From Gloeophyllum trabeum ATCC 11539 (taxonomy: Eukaryota; Basidiomycota; Agaricomycetes; Gloeophyllales; Gloeophyllaceae): DNA of 64,000 nucleotides. Location of the stretch: NCBI RefSeq assembly GCF_000344685.1, contig NW_006920415.1, forward strand, positions 454,834 to 518,833, read 5' to 3'. The notes under the pieces are model-generated. The model worked only from the letters and a program-made list of their open reading frames with translations, had not been told where the DNA came from and did no database searches. How positions within the stretch are numbered: the stretch's first letter is position 1; each line of letters begins with the position of its first letter. Both the position numbers and the translations under genes were made by a program. Shown here in pieces: positions 32,112 through 43,779 of the stretch.

Positions 32112-35100
32112 ATGTCTAATAGCACGGATGTACTACCAGGCATCTCCGAGTTCCGACCTCTGCTTAGTGCGTGGTGTTCTATGTCGCATGCCGAACGCTT
32201 CGGGAGTGGGGTACTGATTGTCGCTCCTTACTATCAGGTCAGAGCGTCGGATATGGTGTGGTCGTCGGTGAGTGGAAATCGAAAGAACGGCTGCGTGTAT
32301 ACCGAACTTAGGATGCACCTGCTTAACAGGCATCGGATTCCTCTTCGCAGCCTTGATGCTGTTCTTGACGACCATTCAAGCTAAGTTCTCTAAATTCTCC
32401 CCCGGGTTATCGGAGGAGTTCACGGTACGTTTCATCTCATACAATGTGGGTCCTCACCATCCTCATAATACGGCTTCTTCCTCGCTTAGACCGCCTCAAG
32501 AAGTGTGAAGGTAGGCTTGTGCTTGTACGCCGGTACCGATTGGGACCTTGCTCACTATGATGCATAGCCGGGGCTCGTGTGCTGTGGAATGTGAGAGAAC
32601 CTGTAATTGGCTTGATGCTGAACGAGGACACTGACTCCTCCCAGTGTAAGTGCATGGACATGGAGTGCCACGCTCTTGCAGTCGAGTACTGCTGCCTACA
32701 CCTTTGGTGCGTGCACATATCAATTCTTTGAGAGCCCACGTAAACCGGAAGGTGTTCCAAAGGTGTGAGCGGTCCGTGGTGGTACGGCGTTGGCGGAACT
32801 ATTCAGGTCGCATTCTTTGGCATGGTCGCCGCGAAAGTGAAGATGAACGCGAATGGCGCGCATACGTTCCTCGAGGTAGGTCTGCGCCGGTGAATACATT
32901 CATCGGATGGCTTACTTCGCGTGCAGATCGTGAAGGCGCGGTTTGGTGCCCCAGCACATATTCTATTTACATTTTACGGTTTCCTCTGTATTCTCGTCGT
33001 TTGCGGGTCATTGCTCCGTAAGCATTTACTTCGGCTTCGTATCTGATCGTTTCTGACCATTCTGACCATATACACTCTGCCATATACAGTCGGAGGCGCA
33101 GCAACCGTGAATGCAATCACCGGGATGCCCATCATCGCAGCATGCTTCCTCCTCCCGATCGGCATCGCTGTCTACGTCGTCTTCGGCGGGCTCCGCGCGA
33201 CTTTCGTGTGCGACTGGGTGCACACGGTCGTGCTCTTCGTCATCATATTCACCTTCCTCTTCCGCACTTAGTACGTACCTGTCTCCCTTCGCATGGTACA
33301 TACGTCTGATTCAGATGCTGAATAGCACCACGTCGGACCTCACGTCTCCCCCCACAAACATGTATCAGCTGTTGAGCGCTGCCGCGTCCCAGACGCCAGT
33401 GGTGGGGAACGAAGCGGGGAGCTACCTGACCATGAAGAGCAACCAGGGCTTGGTTTTCGGCGCTGCGACCATCCTGAGCGGCTTCTCCGGAGTGTTCTGC
33501 GACCAAGGTTCGCCGCGTCCGACATCAACCTTGACTAGTATATATTCTTACTCTACAATTCGCAGGATACTGGCAAAGAGTTCGTATCCGGTTCTCCTCG
33601 CCACTCGCTGAGTCTGACAACGAGCATCTTTTCGTAGGCGATAGCGTCGCATCCAGCGTCGACAACCAAAGCCTACATGCTCGGCGGCCTTTCATGGTTC
33701 GCCATCCCATGGGGCTTTGCCTCTTGCCTGGGTCTTGCCGCTAGGGCCCTGCAAAGTAACGTGCGTAGCACCTCCTGCATTGCCATCGAGGGACTGCTGC
33801 TGACTGCCTGACAGCCTGCGTTCCCGACATACCCTAACCCGTTGTCAGCTGCACAGTCCAGCGCTGGATTGGCTGCACCCGCAGCTGCAGTTGTCCTCAT
33901 GGGGAAGGGAGGTGCTGTGGCGATTTTGCTGGTCGTCTTGTGAGTGTTCCTCGGCTCCGAGATGAACTGGCGATCGCAAGACTGACTATTCCGTCGCATA
34001 GCATGGCGGTGACGTCTGCTGCAAGCTCTGAATTGATAGCGGTATCCAGTCTATTGTGAGTGGACAGCAGTCGTGTTGTGGTCGTCATACTAATCCGGCA
34101 CTCGCAATACTTTAGCTCCTACGAGTAAGTCACATCTGTCTATCTCTGAGTAAGATACGGAGGCGCTGATGCTCACGATATTATAGTATCTACCGCACCT
34201 ATTGGCGTCCTAATGCCTCCGGTGCTGAGATCGTCCGTGTGTCCCACATGTTCATTTGCTTCTGGGCCATTTGGATGGGATGCTGGGCGACAATCGTATG
34301 GGACACTTTCTATCTATCCATCTGAATTTGGCTAACACCGAGCTCATAGTTGAACAAGGCTGGGATTGATCTCGGTTGGGTAAGTGTTGACAGGACCGGG
34401 TCTACTTATTCCAGTGTACTGACAACCATTCCTCTAGCTTTTCTACGTCCAGTGAGCTCTGCAGTATGCTAGACCGGATCTAACATGCTCACCAACGCGT
34501 TTCAGGGGTGTCGTGCTAAGCCCGGCCGTGATCCCGATTGCTCTTACCGTTACATGGAGTAAACTCACCAAAACGGGCGTCTTCTGTGGCTCCATCATAG
34601 GAGCCTGCCTGGGGATGGCGGCGTGGATGGTCGGCTGCCTAAAAATCTATGGTACCTCAGAAACTACTCTCCGTGCGCACGTGCGGGTACTGACACGCTC
34701 GTCCAGGCTCGATCACGATCACCAACCTGGCCATGCCATACTCCGCCGTATGTAGTGGCTTGACGGGACTGTTGTTCTCCGGTCTAATTACTGTGGGGGT
34801 CTCGCTACTGAGTAAGTTCTCGAATATTATGAGTGAGGCATCGTGGCTTATGAATTGTATGATTAGACCCTGCGGACTACGACTTCTCTGGTACCCGAAA
34901 CATTGCCATGCTGGATGGCGTGCCGCCCGAGGAACCGCGAGGTGCGGACGAAGAATCACGCCCCAAAGAGACTAGTATCGACGAAGAGAAAGATATGGAG
35001 AAGGCTGACATGGACGTGGCTACCGTGCAGCCGGTCGCTTCCAGCGCAGCTTCTACTGATCAGAAGGACGACCTCAGCAGGGAAGTGCTGATGAAGGTTT

Positions 35101-35456
35101 TCAAGAAAGCGGCGTTGTACTCGTCGGTGTTGACGTTCATCGTCACTATCCTTGGTATGTCGGGCACTGTTCATTGTTTCGACTACACTCACCGTACCCA
35201 TTAGTACCCCTCCCGATGTTCTTCTCTCACTATGTCTTCAGTCCGAAGTTTTACACCTTCTGGGTGGCATGCACATTGTCAGCATCAATCCTCACGCATA
35301 TCTTACCCTATTACTCATGAACTTTTCAGCATATGGGCTATATCAAGCGGCGTATTTTGCGTCCTGTTGCCTCTCTGGGAATCTCAAAAGGAGATCTCGG
35401 AGCTTCTTTCCAATTGCTACAGGTACATGACGGGAAGACGTGTCGCAGTACACTAG
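32112..35456 (+). CDS. DUR3: Urea-proton symporter DUR3 (sodium:solute symporter family), many exons
   Basis: Spliced exons give a plasma-membrane transporter of the SSS fold that imports urea (and probably polyamines) with protons. Diagnostic stretches in order are [161 protein letters not shown] and the C-terminal [20 protein letters not shown]. About fifteen membrane segments are expected. The last exon begins after the AG at about 35329 and ends with TAG at 35456. Exon 1 ([10 protein letters not shown]) fits homologues but its donor would be an atypical GC site, so the extreme N-terminus is uncertain. A cytosolic loop with [16 protein letters not shown] precedes the final helices. The gene converges on RTT106. 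Confidence 0.88.
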
Positions 35457-35578
35457 CAAGTTTCTGGAGTATCACATTGTGAACCTTTCCGTGGATCTGA
35501 GCGTCTTCAGGCGTGGGTAGAACTTAGATGTATTTTCCTCCTAGATAGTGTACATATTAAACAACTGGATCGATTCCC

Positions 35579-37144
35579 TCAATCGTCCAGTTCATCCTCT
35601 TCCTCACTGCCCAGGTCATTGCCTGGGCCTAGGAATTCCTGCTCTACCACACCTACGACCATGTCCATGACACCCTTGGACATCTTGGGCACCGCACCAG
35701 GCCGCATTAAGGGATGTCTTGCTGGGTTCAAATCACCTTCCTCATCATCTTCGTCCCCTTCCCCATCTTCCTCTCCGCCACTTGCGTCTGAACCAGCTGC
35801 GTCCTCCTCCCCTCCAACGTCACCCTCTTCCTCAGAATCTTCCGTGGGAGAACCTCCGTCAGAGTCGCTATCCCCCTCAAAGTCCTCGTCTTCCTCGTCG
35901 TCACTATCCCCCATCTCTTCCCCATCCTCCCCATTCATCGCGACCTCCTTCACCTTCCCAGCCTGGGCAGCGCCACTGCCGCCCTTCCCCTTCCCGAACC
36001 ACCTCTTATGCCTCCTCACCCACTCCTCCACCTCGCCCTTCTCCTTCGCATCCACCATGCCCAAGTGCGTCTCCTCCCCCTCATCCAGCTCCTGCACGCC
36101 CTCCTCATCGCCCTTTCTACTGAGCACGATGGTGCACAGCCGCCCGCCCGCCCACACCACCCTCACTCCCCCTCGCAAGCTGCCCTCGTCCTCCTCCATC
36201 GGCGCCAGGTCCTCGAGAGGCCACCAGTGGTACGGCTTCGTCTCGCCCCACAGCAGGCCCGTCTCGAAGAAGTACAGCGACCCCGGCTTCGCGCCCATGT
36301 ACGCCGTGAGCGACGGGCTCCCCGCCTCGCCGGGGCTCATCATGTCCGGCAGGGTGCTCCTGAACACGCTCGTGGACGGCTCGTGCGGCTGCACCCCGAG
36401 CTTGTTGAAGAACGTCCGGAGCAGCGGGAGCGTGGGCGTATTCTTTGGGTGCGTCTCTTTTGATGGCGTGCCGGGGGTAGGATAGGTAGTGGTCATGAGC
36501 GCGGAGGGCGCGGCGGCCTCCAGCCCGAATATGATCTGCGTGGTCTCCGGGGCCTTGCCTTTCTGTTGCGCCCTTGAAGAGGCGGCAGCGTCAGTGAGGA
36601 GGACGACCGTCCAGTGCGGCTTCGCCTTGCCGCGCGTGGGGAGGAGGAACGCGTGTTTTATCGAGGAGCGCGGAATCGACACAGTCGTGGAGGGATGGAC
36701 AAACTTTAGGCTTCGCTCGTGCACGATGACGTCCACCTTCTTGCGCACGGGCGACGACACCGAGATGGCGTGTAGAGTGTGCAGGGGCGCGTCGTCCCTA
36801 TCGTGGTCCGCAGGGGCGGGGGACTCGGTCCCGGATTCAGACACCTTCACTCGTTTAGCACTTGTACTTGCTGCAATAGGGTCTTCATCCCTCTTCCTCT
36901 TCCCGTCCGCCTTATCCTCTACCAGCCTCCGCATTGCAGTCTCCAGTTCCGCTTGCTTCGCGTCCCATTCTTGCCGCACCTGCTCCGGAACATCGTCCGG
37001 ACATTCCCCGCCACTGGCGAAGCAGAGCAAGCGGTCAATGAGCGCTAGAGTCTCTGGCGCTGTTGTAGAGTCTGCCAGTTCAGGCGCAAATCCAGTCGGT
37101 AAACATGCCTTCAAGGCGTTCACGTATCGTAAGTCCTGCGACAT
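35579..37144 (-). CDS. RTT106: Histone chaperone RTT106-like, single exon
   Basis: The intronless frame encodes 521 residues. Residues about 130-400 form the tandem pleckstrin-like region: HTLHAISVSSPVRKKVDVIV, SIPRSSIKHAFLLPTRGKAK, PHWTVVLLTD, then an insertion, TAYMGAKPGSLYFFETGLLW, GETKPYHWWPLEDLAP and VRVVWAGGRLCTIVL. The C-terminus is a long acidic tail of Asp, Glu and Ser, standard for histone chaperones. RTT106 binds H3K56-acetylated H3-H4 and deposits it during replication-coupled chromatin assembly in the nucleus. A lysine/arginine segment (DGKRKRDEDP, SAKRVKVSE) before the PH region is a likely nuclear signal. Length is close to that of fungal orthologues. The same fold is found in Pob3/SSRP1, but the small size and single acidic tail favour RTT106. 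Confidence 0.82.
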   Translation of the reverse strand: MSQDLRYVNALKACLPTGFAPELADSTTAPETLALIDRLLCFASGGECPDDVPEQVRQEWDAKQAELETAMRRLVEDKADGKRKRDEDPIAASTSAKRVKVSESGTESPAPADHDRDDAPLHTLHAISVSSPVRKKVDVIVHERSLKFVHPSTTVSIPRSSIKHAFLLPTRGKAKPHWTVVLLTDAAASSRAQQKGKAPETTQIIFGLEAAAPSALMTTTYPTPGTPSKETHPKNTPTLPLLRTFFNKLGVQPHEPSTSVFRSTLPDMMSPGEAGSPSLTAYMGAKPGSLYFFETGLLWGETKPYHWWPLEDLAPMEEDEGSLRGGVRVVWAGGRLCTIVLSRKGDEEGVQELDEGEETHLGMVDAKEKGEVEEWVRRHKRWFGKGKGGSGAAQAGKVKEVAMNGEDGEEMGDSDDEEDEDFEGDSDSDGGSPTEDSEEEGDVGGEEDAAGSDASGGEEDGEGDEDDEEGDLNPARHPLMRPGAVPKMSKGVMDMVVGVVEQEFLGPGNDLGSEEEDELDD

Positions 37145-37669
37145 CGTCGTGACCGCGCCGTGTGTGGGAGGTGATGCACAATGAAACGCCTGGTAAAGGC
37201 GTGGACGTCACAGGGTAAGCAATGTGTCGTTAGTCCGACGGATTTTAGTTCGCAAAGGTGGATGAGACCGCCGGGCAGGACGCCAGTTGTGACACAGGAA
37301 GCAGTTATTAGAGCGCGACATTCTTCTGCCTTCAGAGGATGTGTGGCAAAACTCCACGTGTTGGACAGAAGTACGTGATCGTGTTGTTTGGCAGTGTTAG
37401 TATTGTGGCATGAAACTTCAGGGATGTATTAAAGGAGACCTCCGAGTTAGGAGCGATACTCTGCACAATATTCTCGTCGAGCGCTGGTAGCATGCATAGT
37501 ACGGACAACATCGCAAAACCGTAGAGCATTCCAGGAACAGTGAGCAAACAGGAACACAGATAAAGTTATTAGTATACCAAGAAGGCAGTCCATAAATACA
37601 GGATCAGTATCGGGAAACTCGACGGCCAGCTCCAAGGGGGTATAAACAGAGTGCAGATTTCACAAGCAT

Positions 37670-38644
37670 TTAGCTCCTGTTGAAAGGCCAGAACCGTCTT
37701 TTGGTGGACATGGGGTAGCTGTTGCCGTAGCTCGACCCCGACATGCGCTCGCGGCGCCTGCCGAAGCATACCGTGCAGCCTGCCAGTAGGAGCAGGATGA
37801 GGGAGACGAATGTAAGCCAGAAGCCTGAGAAAAGTGTACGTGAGTGGTGGAGATCTTTGACACGCGGAAGGGCACTGACCAGGCGCGGTGTCGGTATTGA
37901 CTGATCCACTGAGCTTGCCCATCTCGTGGTGCACGTAGGCGTAGAGCGCGATGTCAATGGCAAAGGCTATGAGAGTGAGAAGGGCGGCCAGGAAAGAGAC
38001 GATGGATGCAAGGAGCGTGACGGTGACGTGCGTCGAGAACGAAAGGAGGAGGGCGATGAAGGTGACGGCGGTCGCTGGTCGACGAGATGCGTTTATGAGT
38101 GCCACTGCGTGATATATCATCGTACTCACCAACTGGGTGGACAGCTAGTCCGCGAGTCCAGGAGGAACCGATGGTGACTGTGTCGTTGTTGGTAGCATCA
38201 CCAACTTGGACCTGATATCCATGGCCTACAGGGCATGGCGTAAGTATGACACTCCCCTCCCGGAAAAGATTTGCATACCTTCTGGACTGCATGTCCGATG
38301 CCCATCGTTGGCCGCGTACTCACAGTACGCCCTATTGACATGTCCATCAAGCGGACAACCTCCTATCACAAATTACATACCATATTCCAAACTGATCACA
38401 GAAAGCCAATGCATTCACATCAGATATCAAACCCATCTAGTAACCTAGCCGTTAAACTCACCCGTAACTCCTTTATAACCGGCACATTTGTATTCGGTAT
38501 CTGTGAGTTTTGCCCATTTCCAAAATGGACCGTCGCGATGTCGAGCGCCGGGAGGTACGGCAGCGAAATCGACGTCAAAAAGCTCAGCACAAAGGCGGCG
38601 AGCAGGAATACGATGCCGGGGATGCAGAACGCGCGGGAGACCAT
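37670..38644 (-). CDS. Sur7/PalI family tetraspan protein, copy S1
   Basis: Exon 1 is 38462-38644 (MVSRAFCIPGIVFLLAAFVL, first membrane helix). It is followed by a very small exon (FGIW), an extracellular loop with two cysteines (YCEYAANDGHRTCSPE), then GHGYQVQVGDATNNDTVTIG and SSWTRGLAVHPV. Three more helices follow: ATAVTFIALLLSFSTHVTVT, LLASIVSFLAALLTLIAFAI and FWLTFVSLILLLLAGCTVCF. The tail FGRRRERMSGSSYGNSYPMS ends with WPFNRS and TAA. The order of one helix, a Cys loop and three helices is that of the Sur7/PalI (claudin-like) family, which organises plasma-membrane eisosome or MCC domains (Sur7) or pH signalling (PalI). Which branch this is cannot be decided. Two further copies lie upstream. 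Confidence 0.82.
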
Positions 38645-38718
38645 GGTGGATGGTGGACGGACGGCAGGCGTGAAACACGATTCAGACCTGGCCCGAGATT
38701 ATATTCGTGTCGCGCATG

Positions 38719-38745
38719 GCAAAGCCCGGTGTTCAAAGAAGCATG
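38719..38745 (-). promoter_or_regulatory. Conserved upstream motif of Sur7/PalI genes (S1)
   Basis: The plus strand reads GGCAAAGCCCGGTGTTCAAA followed by GAAGCATG, about 75-100 nt upstream of the S1 ATG. The same block precedes S2 and S3. Confidence 0.5.
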
Positions 38746-39078
38746 GATTCCTGTCACGATGCACCTACGTAATGCTGTGTACCTTTACCAGCTAAATTGC
38801 GATTGGCTGCTGGGGCGTTAAGATGGTGTGGCGTCATAACAAAAGTGCCAGTGTATCTTTAGGCGTACGATGCGGAATGGACAGGACACGGTACATACGG
38901 AGCGCACTTCAAAGTCCGCGACAAGTATAAGAGACGGGATGGAGAGGGGAGGACGGGAAGGGACCGTTGATTTCTTGGATACCGACAAGTCGGTCGAAAT
39001 ATCGATATTGACATGCTGACGTCGGAATTTGGCAGCGGGTATAAGCGTCTGACATTGCGTCTCCATTTTGGACCTCGC

Positions 39079-40033
39079 TTAACTCTTGTTGAAAGGCCAG
39101 AGCCGCTTGAGCGGAAATTCGTTCCCACCGTAGGTCCAGTTATCAGAGTCTCGACGCCTCCCGAAACATACAGTGCACCCCGCGAGGAGCAGAAGGACGA
39201 GGGACACAAACGTGAGCCAGAACCCTAGAACATGCATGATGTAAGACTGGGAGCCGACAAATACAAAAGGGAACGCTTAGCGTACCAGGGCCGGTGTTGA
39301 CGTTCACCCCGTTAAATTTGCTCAGCTCGTGGTGAACATACGCGTACAGCGCAATATCAATCGCGAATGCTATGAGCGTGAGAAGTGCCGCAAAGAAAGA
39401 TACGATGGATGCAAGGAGGGTGGCAGTGACGTGGCTGGAGAACGACAGGGCCAGCGCGATGAAAGTGACGACCGTAGCTAGTACACAAGCAATGTTCATT
39501 ACTTATCCCAGGAAGGGCACCAACGATGCTCACCGACTGGATGGACAGCCAGTCCACGGGTCCAGGAGGACCCGATGGTGATCTCATTGAGGTTCCCTTT
39601 AGCGTCGATGACCCCGAAAGGGACCGAGTACCCATGACCTGTGGTGCACAACCATCAGCGATAACGCCCCCTCCAACGATGGCTTGCCCACCTTCCGGGC
39701 TGCATTTACGGTTCCCGTTGCTCGCATCGTACTCACAGAACGCCCTATCGAGACGTCTTAAATGCCTATTTTTCTTCTGAAGTTAGATATGACATACCAT
39801 ATTCCAAACTACGATATCACCGTAAATATCTTATATACAGAATCCCCGGTACCACTCACGCGTAACTGGTTTATCAGCGGTATAGGCGAGTTCGGGATCT
39901 TCAATCCATCCCCAAAATGCACCCTAGTGATGTCCAGCGCAGTGAGGTACGGGAGGGAGATGGACGTCAGGAAACTGAGCACGAAGGCGGCAGCGAGGAA
40001 GGCGATGCCAGGTATGAAGTGCCGCGGTATCAT
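39079..40033 (-). CDS. Sur7/PalI family tetraspan protein, copy S2
   Basis: The start MIPRHFIPGIAFLAAAFVLS lies at 40033; an in-frame upstream ATG would add an unlikely 11 residues. The exon order matches S1. The loop reads FWEYDASNGNRKCSPEGGQA, with cysteine CSPEG as in S1. Then come SLSGSSTLKG and GPPGPVDWLSIQSV, helices TVVTFIALALSFSSHVTATL, LASIVSFFAALLTLIAFAID and FWLTFVSLVLLLLAGCTVCF, and a tail FGRRRDSDNWTYGGNEFPLK with WPFNKS and TAA at 39079-39081. S2 has the same gene layout as S1 but is diverged in the loop, the part most exposed to the outside. It is a plasma-membrane protein; its specific role is unknown. Confidence 0.8.
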
Positions 40034-40152
40034 GATGCTGCACTGGTTGTATGGCGTCAACAGCAATCGTTAGAGGCGCGGGAGAGAGTGGGGGATGTTG
40101 AACGCCCATATGTTGTCCGGCCCAAGGTGTTATATGTATTTTGACTCTGCAG

Positions 40153-40180
40153 GGAAAAGCCCGGCGTTCAAAGAAGTTGA
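40153..40180 (-). promoter_or_regulatory. Conserved upstream motif of Sur7/PalI genes (S2)
   Basis: The plus strand reads GGAAAAGCCCGGCGTTCAAA followed by GAAG, about 120 nt upstream of the S2 ATG. Confidence 0.5.
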
Positions 40181-40755
40181 GTCTCATGTTCCAATTCCGT
40201 AACCCTACGTGCCTTGTCGAGTTGTTGACATTGATCAGATATACCTCCGCGCTTTTGATGAGATTGGCTCGTTGCCACTCCTGGTCTCAATCGCGTCGTC
40301 GCAATCAAATTTAGAGCTCTGTAGCAAAGGCAGCACTGCAAGGCACACATACGAAAGGCTCCGCCTCCAAATCGACAGGAACGTTATAAGTCACCAACAC
40401 TCGAGATGGAACAGCTCAACTTCGAACTCTAATATTCCCGCTCAGTAAGGTTTAAACAAGCGCGCGAGCCCTTGAACCGCCCGGAATCAACGCTGGAAGA
40501 AGCACTGCGATCTTTGGTGCCTCGCAACCTGCGACTTTTATGACTATTTAGAGCCTTGCATTGCTTGTGAACGCGAGTAGTCATCTATGTCCGGGTCCGG
40601 AAGCTGATATTTCGGCGCTCAGCGAGTCATGCCGTATGATTCTGGTCTTGGCATCCCTATGCATTGTGGGTGTAAGTGAAGATCCTGGGATGTCAGTGCT
40701 ACAGTGTCGGTCGCTCAAAACCGACGCCTCGGGCATAGCCGAACGCGTGATGGTA

Positions 40756-41323
40756 TCTCGTCCCGGGCAAAGACTCCAATGGGCCTGAAAACAGCGCCAA
40801 TCGACTCGGATTGCCCGTAGCTTTCAGGCTATCTGATTACTTTCTCGAAATTCCAATATTAAAAAATTTGACATACCTGAAAAGTGAATTTGAAGCGGAG
40901 TTGCGTCGGAGTTACCATATATAGATATGCATTGATGGCTGTAATTAGTAATACGCCCTAACCCTAATGCAGTTAACCCATAATGGGTCTACTACCCCTA
41001 TGTCAGGTCCCATTCTCGTTACACAGTTCTTGATACTCAGAGTGTCAGGTAAGCTTGAGGGCATATGAGCTGACTTGTGGAGATCTAGAATCATATAATA
41101 CGCCCTCATACAGCACTATTTCTGGAGTAAGGTCACCCTGAAGGGGCACTGGGACTTCTGTGAGTGAGGATACCTCACCTTTCGATGCTTGTTATACACC
41201 ATTCAACTCCAGGATCATTCCCTCAGCGAAATCCGTAATATTGAAATTTCCACCCCTAAAAGTGAACGCTTACGTAATCCATCAAAAATCGAAATTGCAG
41301 ATTACGCATATTTTGGCCAGGTT
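40756..41323. repeat. Left copy of a roughly 567 bp direct repeat flanking gap 2
   Basis: It aligns to about 42014-42580. The differences are single-base length changes, mostly in homopolymers (ACTCCAATG against ACTCAATG, GAATTTGAA against GAATTGAA, CAAAAATC against CAAAAAATC, GCAGATT against GCAGGATT). This is the error profile of pyrosequencing at contig ends, so the duplication is probably false. Confidence 0.85.
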
Positions 41324-42013
41324 NNNNNNNNNNNNNNNNNNNNNNNNNNNNNNNNNNNNNNNNNNNNNNNNNNNNNNNNNNNNNNNNNNNNNNNNNNNNN
41401 NNNNNNNNNNNNNNNNNNNNNNNNNNNNNNNNNNNNNNNNNNNNNNNNNNNNNNNNNNNNNNNNNNNNNNNNNNNNNNNNNNNNNNNNNNNNNNNNNNNN
41501 NNNNNNNNNNNNNNNNNNNNNNNNNNNNNNNNNNNNNNNNNNNNNNNNNNNNNNNNNNNNNNNNNNNNNNNNNNNNNNNNNNNNNNNNNNNNNNNNNNNN
41601 NNNNNNNNNNNNNNNNNNNNNNNNNNNNNNNNNNNNNNNNNNNNNNNNNNNNNNNNNNNNNNNNNNNNNNNNNNNNNNNNNNNNNNNNNNNNNNNNNNNN
41701 NNNNNNNNNNNNNNNNNNNNNNNNNNNNNNNNNNNNNNNNNNNNNNNNNNNNNNNNNNNNNNNNNNNNNNNNNNNNNNNNNNNNNNNNNNNNNNNNNNNN
41801 NNNNNNNNNNNNNNNNNNNNNNNNNNNNNNNNNNNNNNNNNNNNNNNNNNNNNNNNNNNNNNNNNNNNNNNNNNNNNNNNNNNNNNNNNNNNNNNNNNNN
41901 NNNNNNNNNNNNNNNNNNNNNNNNNNNNNNNNNNNNNNNNNNNNNNNNNNNNNNNNNNNNNNNNNNNNNNNNNNNNNNNNNNNNNNNNNNNNNNNNNNNN
42001 NNNNNNNNNNNNN
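41324..42013. other. Assembly gap 2 (690 N)
   Basis: The run consists only of N. Confidence 1.
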
Positions 42014-42580
42014 TCCCGGGCAAAGACTCAATGGGCCTGAAAACAGCGCCAATCGACTCGGATTGCCCGTAGCTTTCAGGCTATCTGATTACTTTCTCGA
42101 AATTCCAATATTAAAAAATTTGACATACCTGAAAAGTGAATTGAAGCGGAGTTGCGTCGGAGTTACCATATATAGATATGCATTGATGGCTGTAATTAGT
42201 AATACGCCCTAACCCTAATGCAGTTAACCCATAATGGGTCTACTACCCCTATGTCAGGTCCCATTCTCGTTACACAGTTCTTGATACTCAGAGTGTCAGG
42301 TAAGCTTGAGGGCATATGAGCTGACTTGTGGAGATCTAGAATCATATAATACGCCCTCATACAGCACTATTTCTGGAGTAAGGTCACCCTGAAGGGGCAC
42401 TGGGACTTCTGTGAGTGAGGATACCTCACCTTTCGATGCTTGTTATACACCATTCAACTCCAGGATCATTCCCTCAGCGAAATCCGTAATATTGAAATTT
42501 CCACCCCTAAAAGTGAACGCTTACGTAATCCATCAAAAAATCGAAATTGCAGGATTACGCATATTTTGGCCAGGTTTATG
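42014..42580. repeat. Right copy of the direct repeat flanking gap 2
   Basis: It matches 40756-41323 apart from the small indels listed there, and starts exactly at the gap edge. Confidence 0.85.
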
Positions 42581-43779
42581 TTTCAAATTTTTTTCTGGAG
42601 GTCTGCGGCGCCCTAATTAAGGCGCTATGGAGGCGCCGATCCTTAGTGACCGACACTGTAGTCCGCTATGAATTGACTCAGCGTCTACTCACCTTGCAGT
42701 AGACCCTTTCACATTCGGGGATGTAGTTACAGGACGCTAGCGTCGGTTGCGTGGAACTGATATCAGATACAAACGGTAGCGGGTCCGGGCGCTAAAGGTC
42801 GTAGCGCCCATTGATCATTACGAGATCAGCACCTGGGAAGTGATGAGTACCCATTCTCCTCTACTATACCGGAGTCACGCCAGGATAGCACCCATGGTCA
42901 GGTCTGCGCTTTTCTACAGAGGAGCTTGAAGGCGGTGCTTCATATATGGGCTGCATATATTGACAAGTAAAGACAGTGTCCTGGGGTAATTGGCCGATGT
43001 ACATTGGCCAATAGAACAACACTTTCCTAGCATAATGTCTGGCGGATAACTGCGATCGAAACGGACCTCCGTATGACAGTTCGATGGAGGAATACGAGGT
43101 CCATCGCAGCGGCGTAGCCAACCTTATAGAGTGTATAGGCTTCCATATAATAGAACGGCGTTCGTCCATCTCCGGCAGGTTACACGCAATCTCTTGCACG
43201 GATAGTTGCTCAGTTGCGCGATCGAAGCCACATCACATCCCCCAGATCTGCACAGTTAACAATTGCCAGTCAAAATTGACGCAAACGGCTAATGTTGCAA
43301 TAAGCAGGCATACCTGATCACTCAGCCTCCTAATACCGTAAAAGCGGGGTTACCGCAGCCATCACAAACTGCTTCCATCACAAACAGTTACCACAAATAG
43401 TGCTCGCAGAGGGTGCATCGCACAAGTGCTGCAGTGAAGGTGTTTGTTCCAGGGTACACCGTACGGGAGGCAACGCACCGGGAAGGCCCGAATGAGCGTG
43501 ACGGCGCGTGTGTCACGCGGATATTCGACGCGTATAGGGACTATCGCCCTTGTGCTGTTCAGTAGTGCTATAGAAGCTCGGGGTCCACACTAGTACAGCT
43601 ATACTGTGTTCCTTTCACAAGGGTCAGTCAGGTTTCCTATATATGTGGGACTGTTTGCTTTTCCAGCCAATACGAAGAGCAAGTTGGAATGGGATCATCC
43701 AAATAAATACCAAGAAATCAGTTCATACATGATAAATACGGCATAGGGAATAGGCAGGCGAAACTCCACTGGTGAATGA

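Larger units (their letters stand above)
40181..43779. other. 3.6 kb without a supported gene, interrupted by gap 2
   Basis: No coding frame with a recognisable product or splice partner is seen. The stretch contains the N run and its two flanking near-identical copies. A two-unit CCCTAACCCTAA occurs at 40956-40967 and again in the right copy. Confidence 0.5.

Noticed and set aside
35619..36485. Plus-strand Ser/Pro-rich frame of 288 codons
   Set aside because: It is the antisense of the acidic tail and PH region of RTT106.
40956..40967. CCCTAACCCTAA as an interstitial telomere
   Set aside because: There are only two units, with no longer degenerate array, so chance is likely. The second occurrence is in the falsely duplicated right flank.
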